This document shows positions 37,999 to 47,447 of a DNA stretch of 64,000 nucleotides, piece after piece (the stretch's first letter is position 1; every line of letters begins with the position of its first letter). The position numbers were made by a program, and so were the translations under genes. Source of the stretch: Acidimicrobiia bacterium. GTDB lineage: Bacteria > Actinomycetota > Acidimicrobiia > Spongiisociales > Spongiisociaceae. The notes under the pieces were generated by a model. It was not told the origin of the DNA. It saw nothing but the letters and a program-made list of their open reading frames with translations, and searched no databases. The stretch spans positions 27,774-91,773 of the forward strand of contig QIDH01000058.1 of assembly GCA_003229305.1 (NCBI GenBank). The letters run 5' to 3'.

Positions 37999-39477
37999 CT
38001 ACGGGATCGTGAAGGTGGTCTCGACGCCACACAGTTCGAGCGTGTCGCCCCCGCATTCTTCACCGATGAAGACCTGGTAGTCGCCGGGTTCAAGACCGTC
38101 TATGGGCAACCAGAAAGCACCGTAGGTAGGAAGCCAGGAGGCGTAGATACCAAACAGCTCGCCGGAAACGACGCTTGTGAACCCGTCCGGTCCGACAATT
38201 GAGCTGCTGCTGACTTCTGCTGACCCTGCCGAACCGTCGGCCGCGGTGATGCGCACCAGCCCTTGAGCCTCAAAGAATCGAGCGAAACCGACGACCTCGA
38301 CTTGGGCGTACTGGCCACCAACGACCGGAGGACCGGCAAGGATTGTCAGCCCCTCTCCAGTAATCCAGGATGGTAGATCATCAGGATCCGTGCCTATCAG
38401 GTCGACAATGACCCGAGCCGGGTTGGCACGAAACGACAGGGCGACGCCGTCGTAGGCCCCAACCAGCCGCAACTTGAACAATCCCTCCTCGACCGGAGGG
38501 GTGTCGGTGGCCAGGATCGCAAGAATTGATCCAAACCGGTCGATCGTGGCCGTCTGCACAACCTCCGTCAGACCGAGAGGCAGCGAAACAATGTCGTCGG
38601 CAGCCGGATCGACGATCATGGTTCCGTACGCACTGAAGGACGCCACCGGCTCAACGGTGCCCGTCTCGAAATCAGTGTTGCCCAACACGATCACCAGACG
38701 ATCGCAGCCCTCGCCCTCGACCCGGACCATCCCAACAACGGTATTCGGCTGGTCCCCGAGATCCACCTGCTCGAAGCTGTCCTGGCCGAAGTCTGGCGTC
38801 TCCTCAAGTCCACACAGGTCAGCAGGCACGTCTGCGACCCAGGAGAGTGGGGGTTCGAGGAAGTCCCGATTCACAAAGCCTTCGGTGCCGTCTGGCAGGT
38901 TGACTCCCCACCAGCCATGGCCATCCGTATCTGTCGATCCCTGACCGTTCAGTTTCACAAGTTCGGAGTCCGGGGCATACGTCCCCACGATTTCACCGGT
39001 GGCGTCTGGGGTGGCCCTGACATTGAGGACATCATCAGCCGCCACTCTCGCCACTCGCCAACCCTCGCCCAAAAAGACCGGTTGACGGTTGCCGACCGCA
39101 TCAATCGTCGTCGTGGTGGCCGAAGTTGGGACGGTGCTGCCGTCAGAGGAGACGATTGATGTTGGAGTGGAGCCCTCGGCCAGTCCGGCGGATTCATCCG
39201 GCTCGCCAGGTGCGCCAACCATCGCAACCGTGGTAGCGGTCGATTGGTCTGTGCTCGCCGCAACCTCGCCGCCCTGACCAGGGCCCCGATTGGCAAAGGC
39301 GACGACGCCGACCGCGACGACCACCACCGCCGCGGCGACGAGGGCACGGGTCCAGCCAGGAACGTTCGTACGTGAAGAGGTAGACATCTGGAGCCTGGCG
39401 AGACCTGGCTCGGGGTTGGCGTGGCGAGCCTGACGTTGCAGTTCTTCGAACTCTCTGCGGATGCGTTCGTCGCTCAT
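37999..39477 (-). CDS. Membrane-anchored extracytoplasmic protein with SH3-like domain, coupled to ECF sigma factor
   Basis: Start MSDERIRREFEELQ, one TM 'ALVAAAVVVVAVGVVAFA', SH3b-like 'VLNVRATPDATGEIVGTY...WWGVNLPDGTEGFVNRDFL'; ATGA overlap with sigma gene. Confidence 0.72.
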   Translation of the reverse strand: MSDERIRREFEELQRQARHANPEPGLARLQMSTSSRTNVPGWTRALVAAAVVVVAVGVVAFANRGPGQGGEVAASTDQSTATTVAMVGAPGEPDESAGLAEGSTPTSIVSSDGSTVPTSATTTTIDAVGNRQPVFLGEGWRVARVAADDVLNVRATPDATGEIVGTYAPDSELVKLNGQGSTDTDGHGWWGVNLPDGTEGFVNRDFLEPPLSWVADVPADLCGLEETPDFGQDSFEQVDLGDQPNTVVGMVRVEGEGCDRLVIVLGNTDFETGTVEPVASFSAYGTMIVDPAADDIVSLPLGLTEVVQTATIDRFGSILAILATDTPPVEEGLFKLRLVGAYDGVALSFRANPARVIVDLIGTDPDDLPSWITGEGLTILAGPPVVGGQYAQVEVVGFARFFEAQGLVRITAADGSAGSAEVSSSSIVGPDGFTSVVSGELFGIYASWLPTYGAFWLPIDGLEPGDYQVFIGEECGGDTLELCGVETTFTIP

Positions 39478-39959
39478 TCGGATGTTCCCTCGTTTAGTCG
39501 TGTGGCGAGGGCCGCTCGGCCCTGGTGGAGGTGGGCTTTGGCCGTATTGGCCGCACACCCCAGAATCTCCGCGATGTCGTCTACTGATCGATCCTCTAGG
39601 TAATAGAGGGCAACAGCGGCACGCTGTTTCGGTGCAAGATCGGCCACCGCTCCCCACAACTCATCGTCATGGAACGTGATGTCCAGAATGCTCGAATCAC
39701 CTGCAACCCTGACACGTCCGTCCCGCTCGTATCTCTCACGCCTCCTGCGGTTGGTTGCGAGATTGATCGTGACCCTGCGCAACCAGGCCCCAGGCCGGTC
39801 ATAGGCGGAGATCTTCGACCACTGGCGATGAGCCCTGACCAACGCTTCTTGGGCAATGTCTTCGGCAAAAGAGCCGGACCCGCTCACCGCGGCTGCCAGG
39901 GCGACCATGCCCTGGTACTCGCGGCGATAGAACTCATCGAAATCGATCTTGTCGGTCAT
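39474..39959 (-). CDS. ECF-family RNA polymerase sigma factor
   Basis: 'FYRREYQGMVALAAAVSGS..AEDIAQEALVRAHRQW', 'AWLRRVTINLATNRRRR', 'LAPKQRAAVALYYLEDRSVDDIAEILGCAANTAKAHLHQGR'. Confidence 0.93.
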   Translation of the reverse strand: MTDKIDFDEFYRREYQGMVALAAAVSGSGSFAEDIAQEALVRAHRQWSKISAYDRPGAWLRRVTINLATNRRRRERYERDGRVRVAGDSSILDITFHDDELWGAVADLAPKQRAAVALYYLEDRSVDDIAEILGCAANTAKAHLHQGRAALATRLNEGTSE

Positions 39960-40079
39960 CGTGATGGTTCCGTTCACAGCCCACACACACGTGGGGACCC
40001 CCTGAGGTTTAGTCCGAGAACCTAGTGAAGAATCGCAGCCCCGGGTAGGCGATCCGTCATCCGCGGCCGCGAGCCCCAA

Positions 40080-40141
40080 GCAAACTCGGTTAGTGAGCGG
40101 AGCGAACGGCGGGCTTCTGGCCCGCCAGGGCCAAACCGGCG
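40080..40141 (-). repeat. Interspersed hairpin repeat, copy C (directly after secA stop)
   Basis: Reverse complement CGCCGGTTTGGCCCTGGCGGGCCAGAAGCCC...CTAACCGAGTTTGCTTG shares both ends with copies A/B, with a longer centre. Confidence 0.7.
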
Positions 40142-40142
40142 A

Positions 40143-42803
40143 TTAGGTGGTCGGCGCGGCGGCGAAAGCCATGCACGACTCTGTTTCGTCGCATTTCTTG
40201 GCCTTCTTTCCAGAACCACACGGACACGGCGCGTTGCGACCGACTTTCGCCGACGTGGCCTGCCGCTTGCTCAAGCCTCCGCCGCCGCTGGTGATCACCG
40301 CCTTGGGCTTCTGCACCTCGGCCGGTCGCTGCACAACCTCCACGTGGAAGATGTAACGAACGGCATCCCTCTTCACGGAGTCGACCAGCTCTGAGAACAT
40401 GTCGTAGCCCTCGCGCTGATACTCCGTCAGCGGATCCCGCTGCCCCATCGCCCTGAGCCCAATTCCAGCTCGCAGGTAGTCCATCTCTCCGAGATGTTCT
40501 CGCCACTTGTTGTCGATCAGCGACAGCATCACCCGGTTCTCCAACTGACGCATCACGGCAGGCGTCAGTTCCACCTCGCGCTCCTCGAATTTTGCGAGAG
40601 CTTCCTCCGTAGAGGCAATGGCAACCGTGTCTGCGGACAATTCACCTGATGAATCGAGGCCCTCTCTGGTCAGCTCGGTCGGGTAGAGAACGGTCAGCTC
40701 TTTCATGAACTCATCCCAGTCCCAGGTGGCGGGAGGTACAGATTCATCAAGAAGCTCATACACAGTTTCGGAGACAGACTCCTCGATCCATTCGAGCATG
40801 AGGTCACGACTCTCAGAGGTACGCAGGATGCTGTTGCGCCACTTGTAGATGACTTCCCGCTGACGGTTCATCACCTCGTCGTACTTCAAGACGTTCTTGC
40901 GAATCTCATAGTTGCGAGACTCGACCTGGCTCTGGGCTCGCTCGACGGCCTTGGAAACCATCTTCGCCTCGATCGGAACCTCATCCGGGATTTTGAGGCG
41001 ATCCATGATGGCGCTGACCCGATCGGTGGCGAAGCGTTCCATGAGATCGTCCTGGAGGGAGAGGTAGAAGCGGGATTCGCCTGGGTCACCCTGACGGCCG
41101 GCTCGACCTCTCAACTGGTTGTCGATCCGGCGACTCTCGTGCCGCTCTGTGCCGAGGATGTACAGGCCTCCGGCATCCAGCACAGACTGACGCTCGGCCT
41201 CGGTCTCTTCGGTGAATCTGGCCAGTGCCGCCTCGTACTCGTCCTGCCATGCCTGACTTCCGCTCTCGGCTTCAGAACGAAGCATCATGGCCTTGGCCAG
41301 GCCCTCAGGATTCCCACCAAGGCTTATGTCGACGCCACGTCCCGCCATGTTGGTCGCGACAGTCACTGCACCGGCCCGTCCGGCCTGGGCGATGATCTCG
41401 GCTTCTCTGACGTGCTTCTTTGCGTTCAACACTTCGTGCTTGATCTTGGCCGAATCGAGGGCCCCGCTGATCGCCTCTGACCGGTCGATCGAGACCGTGC
41501 CAACCAGCACCGGCTGGCCTTTCTCGTTGCGATAGGCGATATCTTCGACCAGCGCATCGAATTTGGCTGCCTCAGACTTGTACACGACATCCGCTTGGTC
41601 GAGCCTGTCGATCGGCCGGTTGGTCGGGACCTCTACGACCTCGAGGTTGTAGATCTGCATCAGTTCGGTCGCTTCGGTCAGAGCGGTACCCGTCATGCCC
41701 GCCAGTTTTTTGTACATCCGAAAGTAGTTCTGGAGCGTGATCGTGGCCAGCGTTTGGTTCTCTTCCTTTATGTCCACGTTTTCCTTGGCCTCGATGGCCT
41801 GGTGCAGCCCCTCCGAATAACGACGACCGTCAAGGACACGGCCAGTGAACTCATCGACGATCTTCACCTCGCCGTCGGCGAGGATGTATTCCACGTCCTT
41901 CTTGTAGAGCTCCTTGGCACGCAAAGCCTGTTCGAGATGGTGCACAAAGTCGACCGCCGCATGGTCGTACATGTTCTCTATCCCCAAGATCCCCTCGACC
42001 TTGGAAACGCCCTCTTCTGTGGTCAGAACCTGACGCTTGCCCAGATCCACCTCGTAGTCTCGGTCTGGCTTCAGTCTGGCTGCGATTTTTGTGAAATCCC
42101 GATACCACTTGGCCGTGTCTGCGACCCGGCCTGAAATGATCAGCGGCGTCCTCGCTTCGTCAACGAGAATCGAATCCACCTCGTCAACCAGGGCAAAATA
42201 GTGACCACGCTGAACGAGGTTGGCCGTCTGCATGGCCATGTTGTCTCGTAGATAGTCGAACCCGAACTCGTTGTTGGTTCCGTACGTGATATCCGCGGCG
42301 TAGGCAGGGCCTCGCTCGGATGGGACATCGCCGTTCTGGATGATTCCAACGGTGAGCCCGAGGAAACGATGAATTCCACCCATCCACTCGGCGTCTCTCG
42401 CAGCCAGGTAGTCGTTGGTAGTAACGACATGGACGCCCTTACCAACCAGTGCGTTCAGATACACCGGCATGGTCGAGACCAGAGTCTTGCCTTCTCCTGT
42501 GCGCATCTCGGCGATCTTGCCGCGGTTGAGCGCGGCGGCACCAACGATCTGGACGTCGTAGTGCCGCTGACCGAGCACTCGCTTCGCAGTTTCTCTGACC
42601 ACCGCGAAGGCTTGCGCCTCGATGTCGTCGATCGACGCCCCGTTCGACAGTTGGTCTCGAAACTCGGTGGTCTTGGCGACGAGCTGATCGTCGCTCATGG
42701 CTTCCATAGACGGTTCGAATTCGTTGACCTGCCGAGCCAGCTCCTCGAGATTTTTGAGGGTCTTGCCTTCGCCAACACGAAGGACCTTTGACATGATGGA
42801 CAT
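40143..42803 (-). CDS. secA: Preprotein translocase ATPase SecA
   Basis: 'EMRTGEGKTLVSTMPVYLNAL', 'VDEVDSILVDEARTPLIISG', 'TNMAGRGVDISLGG', C-terminal SEC-C 'CPCGSGKKAKKC'. Confidence 0.97.
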   Translation of the reverse strand: MSIMSKVLRVGEGKTLKNLEELARQVNEFEPSMEAMSDDQLVAKTTEFRDQLSNGASIDDIEAQAFAVVRETAKRVLGQRHYDVQIVGAAALNRGKIAEMRTGEGKTLVSTMPVYLNALVGKGVHVVTTNDYLAARDAEWMGGIHRFLGLTVGIIQNGDVPSERGPAYAADITYGTNNEFGFDYLRDNMAMQTANLVQRGHYFALVDEVDSILVDEARTPLIISGRVADTAKWYRDFTKIAARLKPDRDYEVDLGKRQVLTTEEGVSKVEGILGIENMYDHAAVDFVHHLEQALRAKELYKKDVEYILADGEVKIVDEFTGRVLDGRRYSEGLHQAIEAKENVDIKEENQTLATITLQNYFRMYKKLAGMTGTALTEATELMQIYNLEVVEVPTNRPIDRLDQADVVYKSEAAKFDALVEDIAYRNEKGQPVLVGTVSIDRSEAISGALDSAKIKHEVLNAKKHVREAEIIAQAGRAGAVTVATNMAGRGVDISLGGNPEGLAKAMMLRSEAESGSQAWQDEYEAALARFTEETEAERQSVLDAGGLYILGTERHESRRIDNQLRGRAGRQGDPGESRFYLSLQDDLMERFATDRVSAIMDRLKIPDEVPIEAKMVSKAVERAQSQVESRNYEIRKNVLKYDEVMNRQREVIYKWRNSILRTSESRDLMLEWIEESVSETVYELLDESVPPATWDWDEFMKELTVLYPTELTREGLDSSGELSADTVAIASTEEALAKFEEREVELTPAVMRQLENRVMLSLIDNKWREHLGEMDYLRAGIGLRAMGQRDPLTEYQREGYDMFSELVDSVKRDAVRYIFHVEVVQRPAEVQKPKAVITSGGGGLSKRQATSAKVGRNAPCPCGSGKKAKKCDETESCMAFAAAPTT

Positions 42804-42976
42804 ACGTGATTCCCAATGTAAGAGGGTCGTTTGGATGTCGAGGCGCTCTCACGGCCGGTGAGGAAGATCGTCCGATACTGTCGCCTTCGTTTCGGAGTTT
42901 ACGGCTATTTCACCGACATTTTGAACAACGATACGGCGGCCAGTTCTGTTCCAGCAACGCGGGCTACGACATGGCC

Positions 42977-44302
42977 CTACTCGGTCATGGACTCGAGCAT
43001 CGAGGCAGGGTCGATCCCGACGCTGTCGGAGGTGAGCTGTTCGACCACCTCCCCAGGGTCGATCTGCATGGGCTCAGGCTCCGGGATCCGAGTCCCGCCC
43101 GTGTCAATCACCCGCACTCCTTCAGGAACATCGACTCGAGACGCCTTGGTGACCATGGCTATGGAACCGTCCCGCATCCTGACCAACGAACCAGGAGGGT
43201 AGACGCCGAGCAGGGCGACGAGGCCTCTGACCATGTCAGGGTCGAAATGAGCGCCCATGCCCTGGGTGAGCACATTCACAGCCTGCTGGGGAGTCTCGGC
43301 CCGACGGTACGAACGCCTCGTCGTGAGCGCGTCATACACGTCTGCTGCGGTGACCAGGCGCGAGAAGAGATGCTTTTCGCGGTTCGCCGAACTAGCCGGG
43401 TACCCGGCGCCGTCGAATCGACCGTGATGTTCGAGCGCTACCACCGCGGCGATTTCCTGACCAGGCTCTGCGGCAGCCAGGATGGCGGATGCGCCTTCCT
43501 GAGGGTGCAGCTTGATCTCGGCCCACTGTTCGGCGTCTAGCCGCCCCGGGTACTGGAGGACCGCTGCGGAGACCCGCAGTTTGCCGATGTCGTGCAGCAG
43601 GGCACCCAACGCCATCAGCTCGAGCGTCTCGTCGTCCATACCGAGAAATCGACCCATCGTGATCGACAGGATGCAGACGTTGACCGAGTGGTAGAACGTA
43701 TATTCATCGTGGCTCTTCATCGTCGAGAGCAAGACCGAGGCGCCTGGCTGGGCGAGGGTCTGTTCGAGGAGGTTCTCGACCACGAGCGAAGCACCGGACA
43801 GATCGAATTCCTGACCGGCGCCAACCGCCATGCCAATGCCACGCAGAACGTCAAGGGACCGAGCGTATGAACGACGCAACCCGGACATAGTCGCGCCACT
43901 TTGTAGGTCTGAAACCGTGAACGAGGATGTGTTGAGTCGCACGGTGCCCTCGGCAGGAAGGTCCCCTGTGCGTCCCGCGATCAGGCTCGCCACATCTGCC
44001 AGATCGCCGCTGGAGACATGGCCGGCGAAGGTTATCGAGTCGATTCCGGCAGACTGGAGGCGGCGCAGGAATCCGTTGAATTCGAGTGAGGCGTGGGCGA
44101 GCAGACCTCTGCCCAGATAGAGCGAATCACCGAGGACCGTCAGAACCGTCTCACCATTCTGACCAACCATCTCATCAGCGGCCTTGGTGGCGGCTCCCAG
44201 CGCATCCTCTACCGCAGGGTGTCCAGGCGGATAGAGCGAGAGTTGGGTCACAACCCCGCGTAGAGCGGACAACGTGGCCCGAACGTATGACTCAGCCATC
44301 AA
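42977..44302 (-). CDS. HD-GYP domain protein (putative cyclic-di-GMP phosphodiesterase) with N-terminal domain shared with its neighbour
   Basis: 'HSVNVCILSITMGRFLG', 'LLHDIGKLRV', 'LEHHGRFDGAGYP', 'VTAADVYDALTTRRSYR'. Confidence 0.88.
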   Translation of the reverse strand: MMAESYVRATLSALRGVVTQLSLYPPGHPAVEDALGAATKAADEMVGQNGETVLTVLGDSLYLGRGLLAHASLEFNGFLRRLQSAGIDSITFAGHVSSGDLADVASLIAGRTGDLPAEGTVRLNTSSFTVSDLQSGATMSGLRRSYARSLDVLRGIGMAVGAGQEFDLSGASLVVENLLEQTLAQPGASVLLSTMKSHDEYTFYHSVNVCILSITMGRFLGMDDETLELMALGALLHDIGKLRVSAAVLQYPGRLDAEQWAEIKLHPQEGASAILAAAEPGQEIAAVVALEHHGRFDGAGYPASSANREKHLFSRLVTAADVYDALTTRRSYRRAETPQQAVNVLTQGMGAHFDPDMVRGLVALLGVYPPGSLVRMRDGSIAMVTKASRVDVPEGVRVIDTGGTRIPEPEPMQIDPGEVVEQLTSDSVGIDPASMLESMTE

Positions 44303-46199
44303 ATTCCTCCAGGGCTTTGCGGGCCGCGTCTCGAACCTGACGAGCTGCTGCGGTAATCACGAACTTCTTCTTGGCCATCCTGGTCAACACGTTGCGTGCA
44401 TCCTCGCTCCCGTCGCGACCGACCAATTCGATTGCTCTGGCCCGCTGAGCGGCCGACAGCGAAGACGAGGCCAGAACATCGATCAACTTTTCGGTCGCGT
44501 CGTGACTCGAAAAACTTCCGAGCGCCGATATGGCCGAGGAGCGGACAGTCTCTTCGGGGTCCGAAAGCAGAGCGGCGATGCCGTCGATTCCGTCCTCGCC
44601 TTCGAGCACCGCAACACCACGAACCGCTTCCACCCTTACACGATGATCAATGTGCGCCAGGAGATCACGCATGGTCGGGGCCAGGTCCTCGCGCCCAGAA
44701 CGCCTCAAGGCGACTGCCAAGTTTCGGACGAGAAACCAGCGTTCATCCTCAAGCGCGGCGACAACGGGGCCAGGATCGATCGCTGCAACGATCGAGATGA
44801 GCTCCGTGAGGATCCTCCTCGTCGGAGCGTCATCCGCCCCTGCCAGCAGCTCGATCATCGGTGGAGCGACCTCGATTCCGAGGATACCCATAATGCGAAC
44901 GATGGGCTCCTGATCTTCCAGGTCCGAGTAGTAGCCGACCAGGTGTCCCAGCAGCTCTTGGCCACAAAGTGATCGAAAACCTGCTTCGACCGCAGCACGT
45001 CGATCGTCTGGATAGGTCGGATGATCTCGCACCGCCCTGATCCAGAGTTCGGCCCTCCTCAGGTCCTGGCGCCTAACAGCAGACAGGACCTTGCCTGTCC
45101 AGATCCGCATGAGGCGACCGAAACGATCGTCTCGTTCTTCGACGGAGAGCAAATCACGGAAACCATCCAGAACTGTGTAGAAATATCTGCGTCTGTCCGG
45201 CATTTCGATGACGACCCCGTCCGAGCCCACGTCCTCAGAACCCCGCACCAATGCGCCGTAACGGTCATCAAGGTGGCTCGCGATCTTCTGCCTGGCCGTG
45301 GAGACAACGCCGGGTCCCTGTTTGAGAAGCTGCAGCAATTCTGACGATCTGGCGTCTGCCTCCGGATCGGTGACGACCGACGCATATTCCATGAGCAGCG
45401 CCATCGCCTGGGTGTCCAGATTCTCGGAAAGTTTCGCCAATTCATGTCCGGCAAACTGGTCGAGGAACGCCCGATCGTTCAGATCTTTGTGATCGATGAG
45501 GAAGCGCTCGAGCACCGCCACCTGAGCACCGTCCGGCAGATAGAAGAAGGCCTCCACGAAGGCTTGCACGACTTCTTCACGGCCGACGATGTCCTCCTCG
45601 GCGACCCTTGCGAGTACATCGTGATACTTCTCCCAGATGATCTTCGCCACGAGCTGCTCATCGCCGTCCACGGCCTCCATGAGAGATTCTGCGAAAGACT
45701 CAGGATCGAGACCTCCTGCCATGACTTCGGAGACGGCATCATCACGCTCGACGTCGTCACGCCCATCGCCGACGTCCCCAAGCGGCGCTCTTTCGATAAC
45801 CGTGAAGGCAGAGACGCCGTCTCTGGCGAGCGCTGCCTCCACCCCGCCTGCCCTGGCGACCACGTCCGGTTCACGTCCCAGGACCGCAAACAACCGGACC
45901 ACGTCTCGATCAGACGGAAGTTCCGAGATCCGCAGGGCGTCGACGTTGTGGACGAAGAATCGAGTCGCCAACCGCTCGGCAGCCTGGCGGTCGGTCCGAA
46001 ACTCCTCACCCCCGATGATGAAGGACCCCGGTCCGATGGCCACAGAGAGGGATTCGCCCGCGGCCGCGGTGCACACATCGTCTACGGCTCGCTTGAACGC
46101 CTGTTGCTTTTCTGGGTCGGGGTACAAGCCGTGGATTGTCCAGGCCACCCCCAACGCATGGACCACCTCAGAGGCCAATGCCTCCGGCGAGCGTGCCAT
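44292..46199 (-). CDS. HEAT-repeat protein with N-terminal domain shared with the HD-GYP neighbour
   Basis: C-terminal HEAT repeats ('HRVRVEAVRGVAVLEGEDGIDGIAALLSDPEETVRSSAISALGSF'); ORF conserved across operon-like overlaps. Confidence 0.78.
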   Translation of the reverse strand: MARSPEALASEVVHALGVAWTIHGLYPDPEKQQAFKRAVDDVCTAAAGESLSVAIGPGSFIIGGEEFRTDRQAAERLATRFFVHNVDALRISELPSDRDVVRLFAVLGREPDVVARAGGVEAALARDGVSAFTVIERAPLGDVGDGRDDVERDDAVSEVMAGGLDPESFAESLMEAVDGDEQLVAKIIWEKYHDVLARVAEEDIVGREEVVQAFVEAFFYLPDGAQVAVLERFLIDHKDLNDRAFLDQFAGHELAKLSENLDTQAMALLMEYASVVTDPEADARSSELLQLLKQGPGVVSTARQKIASHLDDRYGALVRGSEDVGSDGVVIEMPDRRRYFYTVLDGFRDLLSVEERDDRFGRLMRIWTGKVLSAVRRQDLRRAELWIRAVRDHPTYPDDRRAAVEAGFRSLCGQELLGHLVGYYSDLEDQEPIVRIMGILGIEVAPPMIELLAGADDAPTRRILTELISIVAAIDPGPVVAALEDERWFLVRNLAVALRRSGREDLAPTMRDLLAHIDHRVRVEAVRGVAVLEGEDGIDGIAALLSDPEETVRSSAISALGSFSSHDATEKLIDVLASSSLSAAQRARAIELVGRDGSEDARNVLTRMAKKKFVITAAARQVRDAARKALEEFDG

Positions 46200-46849
46200 C
46201 AGTCGATCGAGATCAAATCTTCCCGGAGGGCATACATGACCGCTTCGTTCCGGGAGTGGAGGCCGAGCTTGTCCAAGATGTTCCTTACATGATTCTTCAC
46301 CGTGTTCTCAGAGATGAACAGTTTCTCCCCGATCTCACGGCTGGTCATGCCCTGGGCCACTAACTGCAAAACCTCAACCTCACGCCCCGTCAGGGTCGGC
46401 CGCCTACCCGCAACGATGTCGCGATGCCTCAGCAGCTGACGAACGTTGGCGAAGAGCTTCGATGCCATCTGCGGCGAAATGACCGAGCCGCCTGCCACAA
46501 CGTCTCGAATGTCTGAGACCAGTTGGGGAAGCGGGGTGTCCTTTACGACGTAGCCGCTGGCTCCCGCCTTGATGGCGGCCAGGAGGTCCTCCTCAGATTC
46601 TGAGGCGGTCAGCAGGACGACCTTGGTTCCTGGCGAAGAATCCACGATTTTGTCGAGAACCTCGAGGCCGGACAGTCCCGGCATCAGTACATCGAGGATC
46701 ACGATATCTGGCCTTAGCTGCCGAGTCTTGGAGACCGCTGCCATGGCGTCTTGTGCCTGGCCCACGATCTCAAATCCGGCGTTGTCCAATGCAGCCGAAA
46801 TCCCCGCCTGAAAAAGCGGAGCGTCATCTACGACAAGTACTGTGGTCAT
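46199..46849 (-). CDS. NarL/LuxR-family response regulator
   Basis: 'TTVLVVDDAPLFQAGISAALD', 'DIVILDVLMPGLSGLEVL', 'LTGREVEVLQLVAQGMTSREIGEKLFISENTVKNHVRNILDKLG'. Confidence 0.94.
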   Translation of the reverse strand: MTTVLVVDDAPLFQAGISAALDNAGFEIVGQAQDAMAAVSKTRQLRPDIVILDVLMPGLSGLEVLDKIVDSSPGTKVVLLTASESEEDLLAAIKAGASGYVVKDTPLPQLVSDIRDVVAGGSVISPQMASKLFANVRQLLRHRDIVAGRRPTLTGREVEVLQLVAQGMTSREIGEKLFISENTVKNHVRNILDKLGLHSRNEAVMYALREDLISID

Positions 46850-47433
46850 GCGGGTTCGATCAATCCCAGTTGTCCGTCATTGCGCTTGTACAGCACACTC
46901 GTCTTGTTGGAGTCCGCGTTGAGAAACACGAAGAATTTGTGACCTAGCTGCTCCATCTGGAGCGCCGCGTCCTCCGGTGTGAGAGGCTTCATCACAAACT
47001 GCTTCACTCGTACGATCTCCGGCGAGTCTCCATCATCTTCGGCCCTGTGACTAGATAGGTTTAGTTCTTTTCTACTGGCTCCCCGGTTGCGGCTGACCAG
47101 CCGATCATGCAGCTTGCGGAGGTTTCCGCTGAACCGGTCGATCGCCTTGTCGAGGGCGGCCTCCGGGCTGGTGGCGTTGGCTCCACCCCTGACCTCCTGG
47201 CCGGCAGCCAGCGTCGAGATCTCGACCGTGAACCGACCCTCGGACCCGCCCTTGCCCGTATCGCGGTTGTGAATGTCGACGACGGCCTCGCCGGCTCGAT
47301 CAAAGAACCGGGCAGCCCTCGCAACCTTCTTTTCGGCGGTCGATCGAAGCCTGTCGTTTACCACCAGGTTGTGGCCATGCACCCTGACTTCCATATACCA
47401 CTCCTTAGCGCGAGCTCCCCGTTTGGCCCGCAT
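46846..47433 (-). CDS. hpf: Ribosome hibernation promoting factor, long form
   Basis: 'MEVRVHGHNLVVNDRLRSTAEKKVARAARFFDRAGEAVVDI', C-terminal 'VRVKQFVMKPLTPEDAALQMEQLGHKFFVFLNADSNKTSVLYKRNDGQLGLIEP'. Confidence 0.94.
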   Translation of the reverse strand: MRAKRGARAKEWYMEVRVHGHNLVVNDRLRSTAEKKVARAARFFDRAGEAVVDIHNRDTGKGGSEGRFTVEISTLAAGQEVRGGANATSPEAALDKAIDRFSGNLRKLHDRLVSRNRGASRKELNLSSHRAEDDGDSPEIVRVKQFVMKPLTPEDAALQMEQLGHKFFVFLNADSNKTSVLYKRNDGQLGLIEPA

Positions 47434-47447
47434 CGGCTCACCTCAAA

